Made by a program: the position numbers and the translations under genes. This document shows positions 1-8,528 of a stretch of DNA of 64,000 nt, piece by piece (within the stretch, counting starts at the first letter, position 1; the number at the start of each line of letters is the position of its first letter). The notes below the pieces were generated by a model. That model was given only the letters and a program-made list of their open reading frames with translations, was not told the origin of the DNA and searched no databases. This DNA is from Coprococcus eutactus (GTDB lineage Bacteria; Bacillota; Clostridia; Lachnospirales; Lachnospiraceae): NCBI RefSeq assembly GCF_025149915.1, contig NZ_CP102278.1, forward strand, positions 1,945,001 to 2,009,000. The letters run 5' to 3'.

Positions 1-103
1 CCATCGTTTCTCTCTTCACAGGTGATGTATGCTGTATCATACGAATGCCTTTCCGTGCCATTCTATCCTTCTGAAGGCGAAGAATATATGACGTGTCTCC
101 ATC

Positions 104-451
104 TCAGCTGCGTGGACGCATGTCAGAATCATACCAATGATTTAATTCTATGGCGAAATCATCAAATATACTTCTGTGTTTCTCCCATGTCGGAGTATAT
201 TTCTTAAATGCTGTCACTTGTTTTCCATAACAGATCAAAGTAATTATACCAGCTATGATCAAAGCCGCTCCAATACATAGAAAAACAAGAGCCGGTGTCT
301 TGTCTATATCTTCAATTGTGTAGACTGAGGCACCAAGTAGTCCCAATGCAAACAACACTATACCCCTCACAAATAAGTTCGTTTTTGGCTCTGGCACTTC
401 TAGTTTACGTTTTTTGCTTGTTATATTTGATATATCTGAAAATATTGACAT
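104..451 (-). CDS. Small membrane protein, function unknown
   Basis: This 115-residue protein has a charged N-terminus (about residues 1-25), two hydrophobic membrane-spanning segments (about 27-45 and 55-75) separated by a short acidic loop, and a soluble tail of about 40 residues rich in Trp, His and Asp. A purine-rich GGGGGAAAG lies just upstream of the ATG. I do not recognise the family. It is read away from the YunG-like gene on the same strand, with a 68-bp gap. It could be a small membrane accessory or immunity-type protein, but nothing in the sequence decides this. Confidence 0.6.
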   Translation of the reverse strand: MSIFSDISNITSKKRKLEVPEPKTNLFVRGIVLFALGLLGASVYTIEDIDKTPALVFLCIGAALIIAGIITLICYGKQVTAFKKYTPTWEKHRSIFDDFAIELNHWYDSDMRPRS

Positions 452-519
452 TTTCTTTCCCCCATGAATCCCATTAAACTTTTATTGTTATTGTATCTTT
501 GAAACTATGCTATTCTCTG

Positions 520-972
520 TCAGCGTCTGCAGGCAGTATATTCTCCGAGTGCTGCCTTCAGATACTCATACCTCTGTCTTTTCTCTTCCTTTGCGAAATG
601 TACCTCCCGCTGCTGCTCCGGATTATCCTCGTAATTCAAGACTTCATCACCGAACTGCTCACTTGTGAGATCAAATGCACAATCACCTATCACATTGTAA
701 CAATGATAGTTTCCGCCCGGTCTCTTTATACCGTACACTTTTCCGCCAAATATATCCTGTGCCAGGAACGCAGTGATAGAGCACTGCCCCAGCGTCATAT
801 TCTCATATGTCCATCTGTCCCTCATCCTCGGCGCACAGGTATCCGCACACCAGATATGACTCAGTGCATCATATAGATCTGTTGGGGTATTTATCCCCGG
901 ATATTCATCTGTGATGGCCGGTGCATCTGCATTCTTCCAGCCCCAGAAATTGTATGTCTTTTTTTCATCCAT
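520..972 (-). CDS. YunG-like protein
   Basis: The protein of about 150 residues has the pattern I associate with the YunG family: a Trp-containing N-terminal helix (HIWCADTCAPRMRDRW), then LGQCSITAFLAQDIFGG, then a short His-Tyr-Asn strand and DLTSEQFG. The Gln-Cys pair and later His are reminiscent of a papain-like or transglutaminase-type fold, but no activity is established. The ATG at 972 is chosen because GAGG precedes it at good spacing; the frame is open to 1008. It appears to be a single-gene unit. Confidence 0.65.
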   Translation of the reverse strand: MDEKKTYNFWGWKNADAPAITDEYPGINTPTDLYDALSHIWCADTCAPRMRDRWTYENMTLGQCSITAFLAQDIFGGKVYGIKRPGGNYHCYNVIGDCAFDLTSEQFGDEVLNYEDNPEQQREVHFAKEEKRQRYEYLKAALGEYTACRR

Positions 973-1187
973 TTTTCTTATCCTCGATATTATAAGTTGT
1001 CTTCCCATATCAACTTTCTTGCTTCATTATATCACTCACACTGTGAATTCTCAGTATTTAATTTATGGTATTATCCCACAGTATTTTCCAACACACCGAT
1101 ATTTTCCATCTCACATCTTACCACATCGCCGCCCTTAAGGTACAGTGGTTATCATATATCCATCAAGGCTCTTGTCGAAACAAAAAG

Positions 1188-1246
1188 CCACCCGGATATA
1201 AATATCCATTCGCATTCAACCGCGAATCATATTTATACCCGGATGG
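1188..1246. repeat. Long intergenic inverted repeat
   Basis: Arms 1188-1205 and 1229-1246 match in 16 of 18 positions as an inverted repeat, and a second stem (ATTCGC/GCGAAT) lies inside the loop. It sits in the 320-bp gap between the YunG-like gene and the decarboxylase/cupin gene, which holds no other gene. There is no run of T after either arm, so it is not a typical intrinsic terminator. It could be a dispersed palindromic repeat, a miniature transposable relic or an mRNA-stabilising stem. Confidence 0.7.
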
Positions 1247-1294
1247 TCTCTATATATTCATATGATATTGTCACTTGCGTTATCTACTACAGCT

Positions 1295-2083
1295 CTACTG
1301 AAGCTTGCCGTACTCCTCATCCGTCACAGGCTCACACCACTCATTTGACGTCTCCTCGCCAGGAACCTCGATTGCAAGATGGCTGAACCAGCTATCAGGA
1401 GCTGCGCCGTGCCAGTGTTTTACATCAGCAGGAATGTTGATACAGTCACCCGGTTTCATCTCAATTGCAGGCTTGCCCTCCTCCTGATAATATCCACGAC
1501 CACCGACACACACAAGGATCTGTCCACCGCCGCTCTTTGCATGATGGATATGCCAGTTGTTACGGCAGCCCGGCTCAAATGTCACGTTGAACACTCCGAC
1601 CTGGCTTGTCGATACTGGAAAGAGATAGCTATGTCCTATGAAATACTGGGCAAATGCATCATTTGGCTGTCCGATAGGGAATACCATGCTCTTTGCATGT
1701 GCTCTCATGGCCTCATCCTCATATGGAAGATCGCCCTCATTTACATTCCACACTTCCTTTGCAAGATTGAATACTGCCCAAGCCTTTGGCCAGCCGGCGT
1801 AGAAGCCAACATGTGTGATGATCGCTGCGATCTCCTTCTGTGATACACCGTGATCCTTCGCATTCTGAAGATGGAACTTCAGCGATGAGTCAGTGATTCC
1901 CTGTGCCATAAGTGCCACAACAGTTATGATACTTCTGGTCTTTACATCGATGTCATTGTTGTTCCAGTTCTCTCCAAAGAGAACATCGTCATTAAAATGT
2001 GCAAACTCAGGAGCGAACTCTCCGAGTGCATTTCTTCCCGCTGTCTGTACTATCTTTCTTTGCCATTGTTTTTCTCCTTCCAA
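1295..2083 (-). CDS. Carboxymuconolactone decarboxylase-cupin fusion, N-terminal frameshift
   Basis: The N-terminal half (about residues 10-125) is a carboxymuconolactone decarboxylase/AhpD-like domain (RSIITVVALMAQG, ITHVGFYAGWPKA). The C-terminal half (about 150-255) is a cupin with metal-ligand pattern H-I-H-H and a later H-W-H. Such fusions are usually oxidoreductase-associated proteins near flavodoxins, as here. The open frame has only a TTG start at 2083, overlapping its own SD sequence. The well-placed ATG at 2066 (M-A-K-K) is out of frame by one extra G near 2054; removing it would give the family-typical start MAKKIVQTAGR. This is either a real frameshift or a sequence error. Confidence 0.8.
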   Translation of the reverse strand: MEGEKQWQRKIVQTAGRNALGEFAPEFAHFNDDVLFGENWNNNDIDVKTRSIITVVALMAQGITDSSLKFHLQNAKDHGVSQKEIAAIITHVGFYAGWPKAWAVFNLAKEVWNVNEGDLPYEDEAMRAHAKSMVFPIGQPNDAFAQYFIGHSYLFPVSTSQVGVFNVTFEPGCRNNWHIHHAKSGGGQILVCVGGRGYYQEEGKPAIEMKPGDCINIPADVKHWHGAAPDSWFSHLAIEVPGEETSNEWCEPVTDEEYGKLQ

Positions 2084-2161
2084 ATGTAACTCTGTTTCAT
2101 ATATTCGTCGGATGCATGAAGGTTATTATCATCTCTCGTGAATTTGTCACACATCTATTCT

Positions 2162-2638
2162 TTACGCGAGGGTTTTGTCAACCCACTTTTCGATTTCCTG
2201 TCTGTTTGCCCTGTTCAGTAGTCCACCTTCTACAAACTCAGCTCCCGGTGCTGACGGCTGGAGTTCCTTGATCGTGTTGCCCAATCCACTTCCGCCCGAT
2301 GTTGCAAACAGTGTGATCTTCTTGCCTGTGAAGTCGTATTTCTCAAGGAATGTATTGATGATTGTTGGAGCCACATACCACCAGATAGGGAATCCAAGTA
2401 CTATCTCATCATAATTCTCAATGTGTGCATTTGAATCATCAAGCTCCGGTCTAAGCTTCTTGTCGCTCATCTCGACGCTGCTCCTGGATTTCTTGTTCAT
2501 CCAGTCGAGGTCAGCCTTGGTGTACAGCTCCTTTGGTTTGATCTCGTACAAATCTGCGCCTGCTGCCTCCGATATCATCTCTGCAACCTTTTTCGTGGTT
2601 CCACTTGCGCTGAAATATGCTATAAGCTTTTTTGACAT
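2162..2638 (-). CDS. Flavodoxin
   Basis: This 158-residue cytoplasmic electron carrier has the FMN phosphate-binding loop FSASGTTKKVA near residue 10, the strand VLGFPIWWYVAPTIINTFLE in the middle, and the second flavin loop LFATSGGSGLGNT. Length and order match short-chain flavodoxins of the FldA_4 type used by anaerobes. The ATG at 2638 has GGAGG upstream at good spacing. It is read in the same direction as the downstream decarboxylase/cupin gene, so the pair is probably co-transcribed. Confidence 0.9.
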   Translation of the reverse strand: MSKKLIAYFSASGTTKKVAEMISEAAGADLYEIKPKELYTKADLDWMNKKSRSSVEMSDKKLRPELDDSNAHIENYDEIVLGFPIWWYVAPTIINTFLEKYDFTGKKITLFATSGGSGLGNTIKELQPSAPGAEFVEGGLLNRANRQEIEKWVDKTLA

Positions 2639-2963
2639 TATGTAAACCTCCTTCAACTAAACGTCATCCCATTCTAATCACCTTTGACGTGGAATGATGC
2701 TGCATGTCAAGTCTTCGTCAAAAACCTGACACATTCCAATATCCGCCCACACATCCTATGAATGTATGAGCATAAAAATAAGCAAATACTTTTCAATACA
2801 TGCTTATTTTAGTCCTGATATATCTATATGTCTAATACCTATATTGAATTATCTGTTATGCCTAAAAGGCATATTGTTACATTGGTCGCTTAATGATAGA
2901 AATTTTCAATTAACTCATTTAATCTTCTGGTCGCTTGATTTTGCAAATCCCATGTGATATAAA

Positions 2964-2978
2964 GTAAACATTGTTTAC
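2964..2978. promoter_or_regulatory. Palindromic operator of the TetR gene
   Basis: GTAAACA-T-TGTTTAC is a perfect 7+1+7 palindrome located 10 bp upstream of the TetR reading frame and at its likely promoter. TetR repressors commonly bind short palindromes of this size next to their own gene, so autoregulation of the TetR-methyltransferase-hydrolase operon is likely. The rest of the 350-bp gap back to the flavodoxin gene shows no gene. Confidence 0.75.
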
Positions 2979-2988
2979 CAAATAGTAA

Positions 2989-3654
2989 ATGGAGGTGGCT
3001 ATCATTCGGGGAAGTACAAAGGAAACAAGGGCGGCAATACTGAAAAGTGCCATGGAAGTCTTTCTTGAGGTTGGATATCAGGAGGCGTCTATGCGTAAGA
3101 TCGCCACAAGGGCCGGTATAACCGCAGGCGCAATATACAAGCATTTCTCAGGCAAAGAGGAAATGTTTGACGAGATATTTGAGGAAAGCGGCAGAATGCT
3201 CATGGAAGTCACTAAATCCATGATCGGAATAGACTTCACTGCCATGTCAGATGACGAGCTGCTCAATGTGTTGTATTCCAGAGTATCGGTGCAGATCTTC
3301 GATATGCTTGAGGGCGACATGCAGCTCTTTCATATGCTGCTGAAAAATGACTCCGGCAAATGCCTGGAGAAATTCCGCAGTATCTATATAGAAAGAAGCG
3401 CCGGTTTTGCGCTTAAGTATTATGATGAATTGTACAAACGCGGAATCGCAGCAAGAAAATTATCTGAAAGGACCGTATATATGCTCTCTCTGGCCGAATT
3501 CTCAATGGTCTGTGAAATAATCGCAGATGACTCATGCCAAAGTGGAGTCACAGCAGAGATGAAAACTGCATTTATGGAGGCTATGAATGTTCTGCTGCAC
3601 GGAATAGAAGCAGAACTGCAGATTGGCAAAACGCCTGATAATCAGGGCAAATAA
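2989..3654 (+). CDS. TetR/AcrR family transcriptional regulator
   Basis: Residues 10-55 form the TetR N-terminal HTH (AAILKSAMEVFLEVGYQEASMRKIA, then AGITAGAIYKHFSGKEE). The remainder is the variable all-helical ligand-binding domain; total length (~220) is usual. The annotated ATG lies inside the SD sequence GGAGGTGG, so an ATT codon at 3004 may be the true start (M-R-G-S-T-K-E). It is followed at 73 bp by a methyltransferase and then an ATC hydrolase-like gene, and preceded by a perfect palindrome, suggesting local autoregulation. Confidence 0.88.
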   Translation: MEVAIIRGSTKETRAAILKSAMEVFLEVGYQEASMRKIATRAGITAGAIYKHFSGKEEMFDEIFEESGRMLMEVTKSMIGIDFTAMSDDELLNVLYSRVSVQIFDMLEGDMQLFHMLLKNDSGKCLEKFRSIYIERSAGFALKYYDELYKRGIAARKLSERTVYMLSLAEFSMVCEIIADDSCQSGVTAEMKTAFMEAMNVLLHGIEAELQIGKTPDNQGK

Positions 3655-3727
3655 CACTATCGCACTTCATCGGGCTGCCACATTCACATAAGCTAAAATG
3701 ACGACACATCTTATAGGAGGAAAGAAA

Positions 3728-4549
3728 ATGGGAAAAAAGAAAATCGAAAAAGGCTCTGTCCAGGAAACTCTTCTTCTTCCACTGTACGGAAGAAAGCGTG
3801 CCATGGAGATGTATCCGGGAAACTTTAATGATCTTGACTGCCAGAGAATATACAACGAGGTCGAGATAGACTATAACAGGAAAGGTATCATGGAGAAAAT
3901 CGGTGCTATCATGGCTGCCACCAGACAATATGATCTGGCATCCGTCTGCCGATCGTATCTCAAGAATCATCCAAGAGCCTGTGTTGTGAACCTCGGCTGT
4001 GGTCTCGACACAACATTCAGCCAGGTGGATAACGGACAGGCACGTGCGTACAATCTGGATTTTCCTGACGCCATAGCTGTCCGCAATGAACTTTTAGGTG
4101 AGCGTGAACGCGAGACAAATATCGCCTGTGACCTCAACGATCTCTCATGGTTTGACAAGATAGATTTCCGCCCTGAGGACGGGATCGTATTCTTCGCATC
4201 GGGGGTATTCTACTATTTCAAAACTGAGCAGGTTAAGACTTTGTTTGCCGCCATGGCTGAACATTTTCCTGGAGGCAAGCTGGTATTTGACGCGACGAAG
4301 AAAAAGGGTCTTAAGAACATGCTGAAGACATGGCTCAAGGACTGTGATGACAACATCGGTGTTTATTTCAGTGTCGATGAACTCTCGGAACTTAAGAGCT
4401 GGAGTTCTTCATTCAGTTCTGTCATCAGGAAAGGATATCTCACAGGGTACAGACCTCTTGACAAACGATATGGATTTGTACTCAACACTGTTTTTAAGCA
4501 CCTGGACAAATCCTGCATGTGTCAGATAATCGAGATACGCTTTAAATAA
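3728..4549 (+). CDS. Class I SAM-dependent O-methyltransferase (COG3315/LCMT-like)
   Basis: This 273-residue protein carries the SAM-binding strand-loop VVNLGCGLDTTFSQV near residue 90 and a downstream LDFPDAIAVRNELL segment, the pattern of leucine carboxyl methyltransferase-like enzymes often annotated as polyketide O-methyltransferases. The ATG at 3728 follows AGGAGG at ideal spacing; the frame is open further upstream to 3698 but without a ribosome site. It lies between the TetR regulator and the ATC hydrolase-like gene, so it is probably under TetR control. The substrate cannot be read from the sequence. Confidence 0.85.
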   Translation: MGKKKIEKGSVQETLLLPLYGRKRAMEMYPGNFNDLDCQRIYNEVEIDYNRKGIMEKIGAIMAATRQYDLASVCRSYLKNHPRACVVNLGCGLDTTFSQVDNGQARAYNLDFPDAIAVRNELLGERERETNIACDLNDLSWFDKIDFRPEDGIVFFASGVFYYFKTEQVKTLFAAMAEHFPGGKLVFDATKKKGLKNMLKTWLKDCDDNIGVYFSVDELSELKSWSSSFSSVIRKGYLTGYRPLDKRYGFVLNTVFKHLDKSCMCQIIEIRFK

Positions 4550-4621
4550 ATCGACAGGCCAATAATTGACCTGTATTGATAATTTGACTGGTGTCAAATA
4601 GAATAGAAAGGATATGTAACT

Positions 4622-5233
4622 ATGGAATATGGATTTACGCAGAAATTATTTGGCTATTTCTATCACAATTCATGCATGAAACAGGCAAAAGCACAGCATC
4701 TAAGCCTTAACAGTAAGGCTATTAAGAACGAATACAAAGCAGTCCTTGAGCGTGCCGATGACATAGGAAAGTCGCACCTCATGAGCTCATACTGCATGGG
4801 CGCATATTTCATCGCACTAAACAGAAAGACTTCTCTTTCACCGGAGGAATGTTTCAGCCTGTACAAAGACGGGCTGTACAACAATAAACTTTTTCATATG
4901 GTTATTGGAAATGCAGACAGCTATCTCGATGAAAAAAAGCTTCCGGGAAGGAAGAAATGGTCTGAGGAATCTCATCTGAGACGCTATAAGAATGACTGGG
5001 TTCTTGACATCATCGAGGGCGGGCCAAACGATGACTTCGTACTCGGCTATGATTATCACAACTGCGGGATCTGTAATCTCTGCCGTGACGAGGGATGCTT
5101 TGAACTGGCAAAATATCTGTGCCGTATGGATTTCGTGCTTGCTGACATGATGGACTTGAAGCTCACAAGGACTCAGACTCTTGCCGAAAATGGAGCTTAC
5201 TGTGACTTCCGCTATGGACGGAAGTCACAGTAA
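4622..5233 (+). CDS. ATC hydrolase-like protein (L-2-amino-thiazoline-4-carboxylic acid hydrolase family)
   Basis: The 203-residue protein has the family hallmarks: a DFVLGYDYHNCGICNLCRDEG cysteine cluster near residue 140, followed by a short LAKYLCRMDFVLADMM segment and a C-terminal T-L-A-E-N-G-A-Y-C-D-F motif. Named members hydrolyse the thiazoline ring, but most relatives in Firmicutes are uncharacterised. The ATG follows GAAAGGA. It ends the TetR-controlled operon and converges with the ankyrin gene 5 bp downstream. Confidence 0.75.
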   Translation: MEYGFTQKLFGYFYHNSCMKQAKAQHLSLNSKAIKNEYKAVLERADDIGKSHLMSSYCMGAYFIALNRKTSLSPEECFSLYKDGLYNNKLFHMVIGNADSYLDEKKLPGRKKWSEESHLRRYKNDWVLDIIEGGPNDDFVLGYDYHNCGICNLCRDEGCFELAKYLCRMDFVLADMMDLKLTRTQTLAENGAYCDFRYGRKSQ

Positions 5234-5238
5234 TTGAT

Positions 5239-6294
5239 CTATCTTTTATAATCAAGTTCTCCCACTGCCATAGGATTCAGATTCAGTGTCACCCATTTGA
5301 CCGAAAGCTCTGTGAGTCTGTTTATATCCGTCTCATCGGCATCTTTGATGCCGTTTATGAGTCCGGCAAATTCTCTCTGCTCGTACGCGTCAAGTGGTGT
5401 GCCCATACATATGTATCGATACAGGGCATTTGCCATGCTCTTGAAATCTGAATCCCAGTTGCAGCATCCGTTATCTAGTATCTCATAGGCAAGTTTTCCC
5501 GATATACGGATGACCTCGCCCTGAACTGTGCCCGCATGTCCCGAACCAGGCACAAGAAGATTCCACAATTCTCCATGCTGCTTCTGCCAGCGCTTCTCAT
5601 GAATGACGATCGGCGATGTGCCGTCATATTCTACCCGCCTTGGAACAGAGGCAACTCCGAGCAGTCCGTACAGACTCTCCATCGCCCTGTCGAGCTCCGG
5701 CATAATATCTGGACTCATATCTTTCCTGCGAAACTCTATATCCTCAGCCGCGCTTCTCATATATGTTCTTATTTTATCTGTGACCGGAATTCCTATCCCG
5801 ATCAGATACTCTGCTACCGGCGCAAGCTTTATCAGATCAAATGTCCTTGCCCAGTGAAACGCTCTCTCAAGTGGAGTCTCCCCTGATCTGGATGTCACTT
5901 CTGCATCTGCTCCCGCCTGTATCAGACATTTGACAAGCTCAAGATTGCCAGTCTTCACAGCCACATGCATTACGGTCTCTCTGTCAAGGCCCTGGGTGGC
6001 TGTTATGTCTGCGCCCAGCTTCACCAGCGCTATTGCCTGTTTCTCTGATGACATTCTTCCAGCATGATAAAGCAGCGGTGTGTAGCCATACTGGTCAACA
6101 TAGTTGATGTCGATCCCCTGCTCTATCAGCCACCGCATCATCTCCTCTGAAAGTGGAAATTCCAGTGCATTTCCCTTGTTGTATCCGCCATATGCATTGA
6201 TGTCGCATTTGCCCAATACCTTCTTGATGTCCTCATCACTTGCCGTCTGCACAAGCTGCTCAAAATCCTTTGGCAGTGTTTTTCTCTTTGCCAT
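5239..6294 (-). CDS. Ankyrin-repeat protein
   Basis: Residues about 45-180 hold four ankyrin-type repeats (YGYTPLLYHAG, RETVMHVAVKTGNLELVKCLIQAGAD, SGETPLERAFHWA). The C-terminal half is an unassigned globular region with several Trp residues. No signal peptide or membrane segment is visible, so it is probably a cytoplasmic protein-interaction factor. The ATG at 6294 follows GGGAGG. It lies 23 bp downstream of the transglutaminase-like gene on the same strand. Confidence 0.8.
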   Translation of the reverse strand: MAKRKTLPKDFEQLVQTASDEDIKKVLGKCDINAYGGYNKGNALEFPLSEEMMRWLIEQGIDINYVDQYGYTPLLYHAGRMSSEKQAIALVKLGADITATQGLDRETVMHVAVKTGNLELVKCLIQAGADAEVTSRSGETPLERAFHWARTFDLIKLAPVAEYLIGIGIPVTDKIRTYMRSAAEDIEFRRKDMSPDIMPELDRAMESLYGLLGVASVPRRVEYDGTSPIVIHEKRWQKQHGELWNLLVPGSGHAGTVQGEVIRISGKLAYEILDNGCCNWDSDFKSMANALYRYICMGTPLDAYEQREFAGLINGIKDADETDINRLTELSVKWVTLNLNPMAVGELDYKR

Positions 6295-6317
6295 GTGTGT
6301 ACCTCCCATATTCTATT

Positions 6318-7016
6318 CTACTTACCCCTGATCTTCCTGACATTCCTGTTCATCATATGCCTTCCCCAGTTTCTGTACAGGAACGCCTTCACCCTTGACA
6401 TCTCCTGATGGTGTTCTTTTAACAGTTCATCCGGCGAATCATACACTCCGAAATCCTGATTGATACCTTCGCTCTGGATATATGTATTATTCCTGTCAAA
6501 ATCTATAACAGGATTCTTAAAGTCCTTAACTGCCACTCCAAATCCGCAAAATGCACCCGTACACTCACTGTATTTCGCCTGCAGCTTTTTTAGATATCCC
6601 ATATCCAGAATAAACGCCTCAAGCTCATACCACCTGTTTTCAAAATACACTTCTACCCAGCTATGGAATACATTCTGTGGTGCATTTCTGTATACGATTC
6701 CTGTCATAGCGCCCTTCTGTAGCTTTTTATCAATGGTAAATCCATGCACTCTGCACGGGATATCGCAGGCTCTAAGCAGCGCCATGAACAATGTTCCCTT
6801 GGTGTTGCACTGTCCATAGCCATCCCGCAGCACCCTGGACGCCGGGACACTGTCATCCACATTATATCCAAACAATATCTCATCCCTGACAAATGTATAA
6901 ATGGCCTTCAGGCGTTCAAACTCTGCCATGTCACTCCACTTTCTCTCTCTGATGAGCTGCTTGATATTCTCATTTGAATAGTCGAGCATCTTTGTCTCTG
7001 TCAAATAATCGTGCAT
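6318..7016 (-). CDS. Transglutaminase-like domain protein
   Basis: Residues about 40-140 have the transglutaminase-like core: DGYGQCNTKGTLFMALLRACDIPCRVHGF (catalytic Cys region), FHSWVEVYFENRWYELEAFILD (catalytic His and downstream Asp/Glu). The family contains proteases and uncharacterised hydrolases. No signal peptide is seen, suggesting a cytoplasmic enzyme. The start lies 6 bp after the GNAT reading frame ends, so GNAT, transglutaminase and ankyrin genes form one minus-strand unit. Confidence 0.85.
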   Translation of the reverse strand: MHDYLTETKMLDYSNENIKQLIRERKWSDMAEFERLKAIYTFVRDEILFGYNVDDSVPASRVLRDGYGQCNTKGTLFMALLRACDIPCRVHGFTIDKKLQKGAMTGIVYRNAPQNVFHSWVEVYFENRWYELEAFILDMGYLKKLQAKYSECTGAFCGFGVAVKDFKNPVIDFDRNNTYIQSEGINQDFGVYDSPDELLKEHHQEMSRVKAFLYRNWGRHMMNRNVRKIRGK

Positions 7017-7021
7017 CCCTT

Positions 7022-7436
7022 TTACCTCTTATCCGAAAAATTGCATATCTGTATCGGTGTGCCACCTTCCATAACGTGGAAACCGTGTCTCTCATAGAAA
7101 GCGACATTCTTGCTGTCCTCCTGCATTCCCTCTATGTACAGATAATTCTTATATTTATCTCTAATATATTCTACCATATTTCCGGCTATTTTCTGCCCCT
7201 GATATTCAGGATGCACAAGAACATAGTGTACAAATGCCACCAGCTCTGAATCATCCAACACTCTTGCAAGTCCGACAAGGCGCTCACCCACCATCCCATG
7301 CGGTAAGAACAGTCTGTGAGTTCATAAGTGCTTTGTGAAGTCTCTGTGGGTATTCTGCCGAGATCCACCCAACCGACTTAAAAAGCTCCTGTACCTGATC
7401 CTGTGTAAATGTTTTCTCTTCTGTATATTTTATCAT
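7022..7436 (-). pseudogene. GNAT N-acetyltransferase broken by a 4-bp duplication
   Basis: The N-terminal part starts at ATG 7436 (MIKYTEEKTFTQDQVQELF) and runs through SVGWISAEYPQRLHKALM to a stop just after LTAWDGG. The C-terminal part (ERLVGLARVLDD to the end at 7022) continues in another frame and contains the acetyl-CoA loop HPEYQGQKIAGNM. At the break, near 7287-7296, the minus strand reads GGTGGGTG where GGTG would keep the frame. A tandem duplication of four bases therefore explains the shift. Family length and order are otherwise normal. Confidence 0.85.
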
Positions 7437-7441
7437 TATGT

Positions 7442-7612
7442 CTACCCCCTATGGTCACATTTCTGGCACTGTGTCATCTCGTTTTCGTTGTCTTCCTTGT
7501 AAAAGGTTCCTGACCACTGACAAATACTCTTAAGTATCGGTACAACGGATCTGCCCTTATCTGTAAGTGAGTATTCAACTCTCGGAGGAATCTCATCATA
7601 TGATCTTAGAAA
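7442..7612 (-). pseudogene. HxlR-type regulator, C-terminal fragment
   Basis: Only the C-terminal half of an HxlR winged-helix regulator remains: RSYDEIPPRVEYSLTDKGR (wing and recognition-helix end), PILKSICQWSG, then a Cys-containing tail (CQKCDH). The N-terminal half is missing; upstream sequence instead belongs to the truncated virD4 of the outer ICE. The junction is near 7605-7625. The fragment marks the left boundary of the whole mobile region. Confidence 0.8.
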
Positions 7613-8375
7613 ACTTTGGTTTTCCATATTCGGAAACATATTTCTCAATGTCAAATTGATTTTTCTTGTCAAAATCCGAAAGCTCTTTGTACATCTCGTT
7701 TGCGGTTATATCGACCTTATCTGAAAAGAACGGTCTTACTCCACGCACCTGCAATATACATTTGCCGCCATCCATAAGAGCCAGGCGGTCTTGGCTCATA
7801 AGTTCCCGCCCAAGTTTCTGATAGTTCAGACCATAGGACTGAGATGTTCCTCTGGTATCAGAGGTGTTGTACGTGTCAATCGTTTCCTTACCCAGCACTT
7901 CCGACAGATCTTTTAATGTTGACTTTTCCTTGCCACCTAAAAACAGAAATGTGTCGCAGTTACCCTCGATTGTCTCCGCGTTATCCTTATAAATTGACTT
8001 TAACTGTGCCTTAGACTGTAGGATAATGGATGCCGATATCTCTCTGCTTCGTATGGTGGCAATCAGCTTGTCAAACTTCGGAATCTGTCCGATGTTTGCG
8101 AACTCGTCCAGGATACACCGCACATGTACCGGGAGCTTTCCATGGTATTCATCGTCTGCAATCGTGCAGAGCAGATTGAAAAGCTGTGTGTACATGATTG
8201 ATACCAAAAAATTAAGGGAATCATCTGTATCCGAAATAATGACAAACAGTGCTGTCTTTCTTCTACCGATGTCCCCTAAGTCGAGTTCATCATATGCTGT
8301 TATCTCCCTGACTTCCTTGATGTCAAATGGCGCAAGTCTCGCACCACAGGAAACCAGAATGCTCTTGGCTGTCTT
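7596..8375 (-). pseudogene. virD4: Outer ICE virD4 coupling protein, 3' part
   Basis: The fragment carries the C-terminal half of a VirD4/TraG coupling ATPase: KTAKSIL, DTDDSLNFLV, Walker B-type VRCILDEFANIGQIPKF, sensor-like TIRSREISASIILQSKAQL and GGKCILQVRGVRPFF. It continues the protein whose first ~390 residues are encoded at 55,285-56,437, ending KYKLAAG; joining the two restores the order KLAAG-KTAKSIL seen in the inner ICE homologue. Its own 3' end is cut off by the HxlR fusion, giving a stop after KPKFSKII. Confidence 0.9.
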
Positions 8376-8392
8376 ACCTGAAACAAAATGTC

Positions 8393-8409
8393 AAAGACTT
8401 TTTAGTACC
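8393..8409. repeat. IME1 left terminal inverted repeat
   Basis: The 14 bases at 8396-8409 (GACTTTTTAGTACC) recur inverted at 55,250-55,263; a few further flanking A/G bases also match. They lie 12-16 bp inside the two virD4 junctions and are presumably recombinase-binding sequence. Confidence 0.8.
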
Positions 8410-8427
8410 CATACATTTCATTGCATG

Positions 8428-8459
8428 AAAAAAGCCACTGTAGATTTCTCCACAATGGC
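8428..8459 (-). terminator. Intrinsic terminator of IME1 cargo gene
   Basis: On the minus strand a stem with GCCA/TGGC ends and ACTG/CAGT-type inner pairing is followed by six T residues. It lies 70 bp downstream of the 8529-8975 gene. Confidence 0.6.
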
Positions 8460-8528
8460 TATAAAGTCATTTTTATTCACTTTTGATTTTCGGCAACCTC
8501 ATGCCCAAACTGGAATAGGTTTGACACT

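Noticed and set aside
4409..4597. Minus-strand frame between methyltransferase and ATC hydrolase genes
   Set aside because: No ribosome site; it overlaps the end of the methyltransferase and has no recognisable features.
7442..7672. 76-residue protein as an intact small HxlR regulator
   Set aside because: Its first ~15 residues derive from virD4 sequence in another frame and the HTH is absent, so it is a fusion artefact at a junction.
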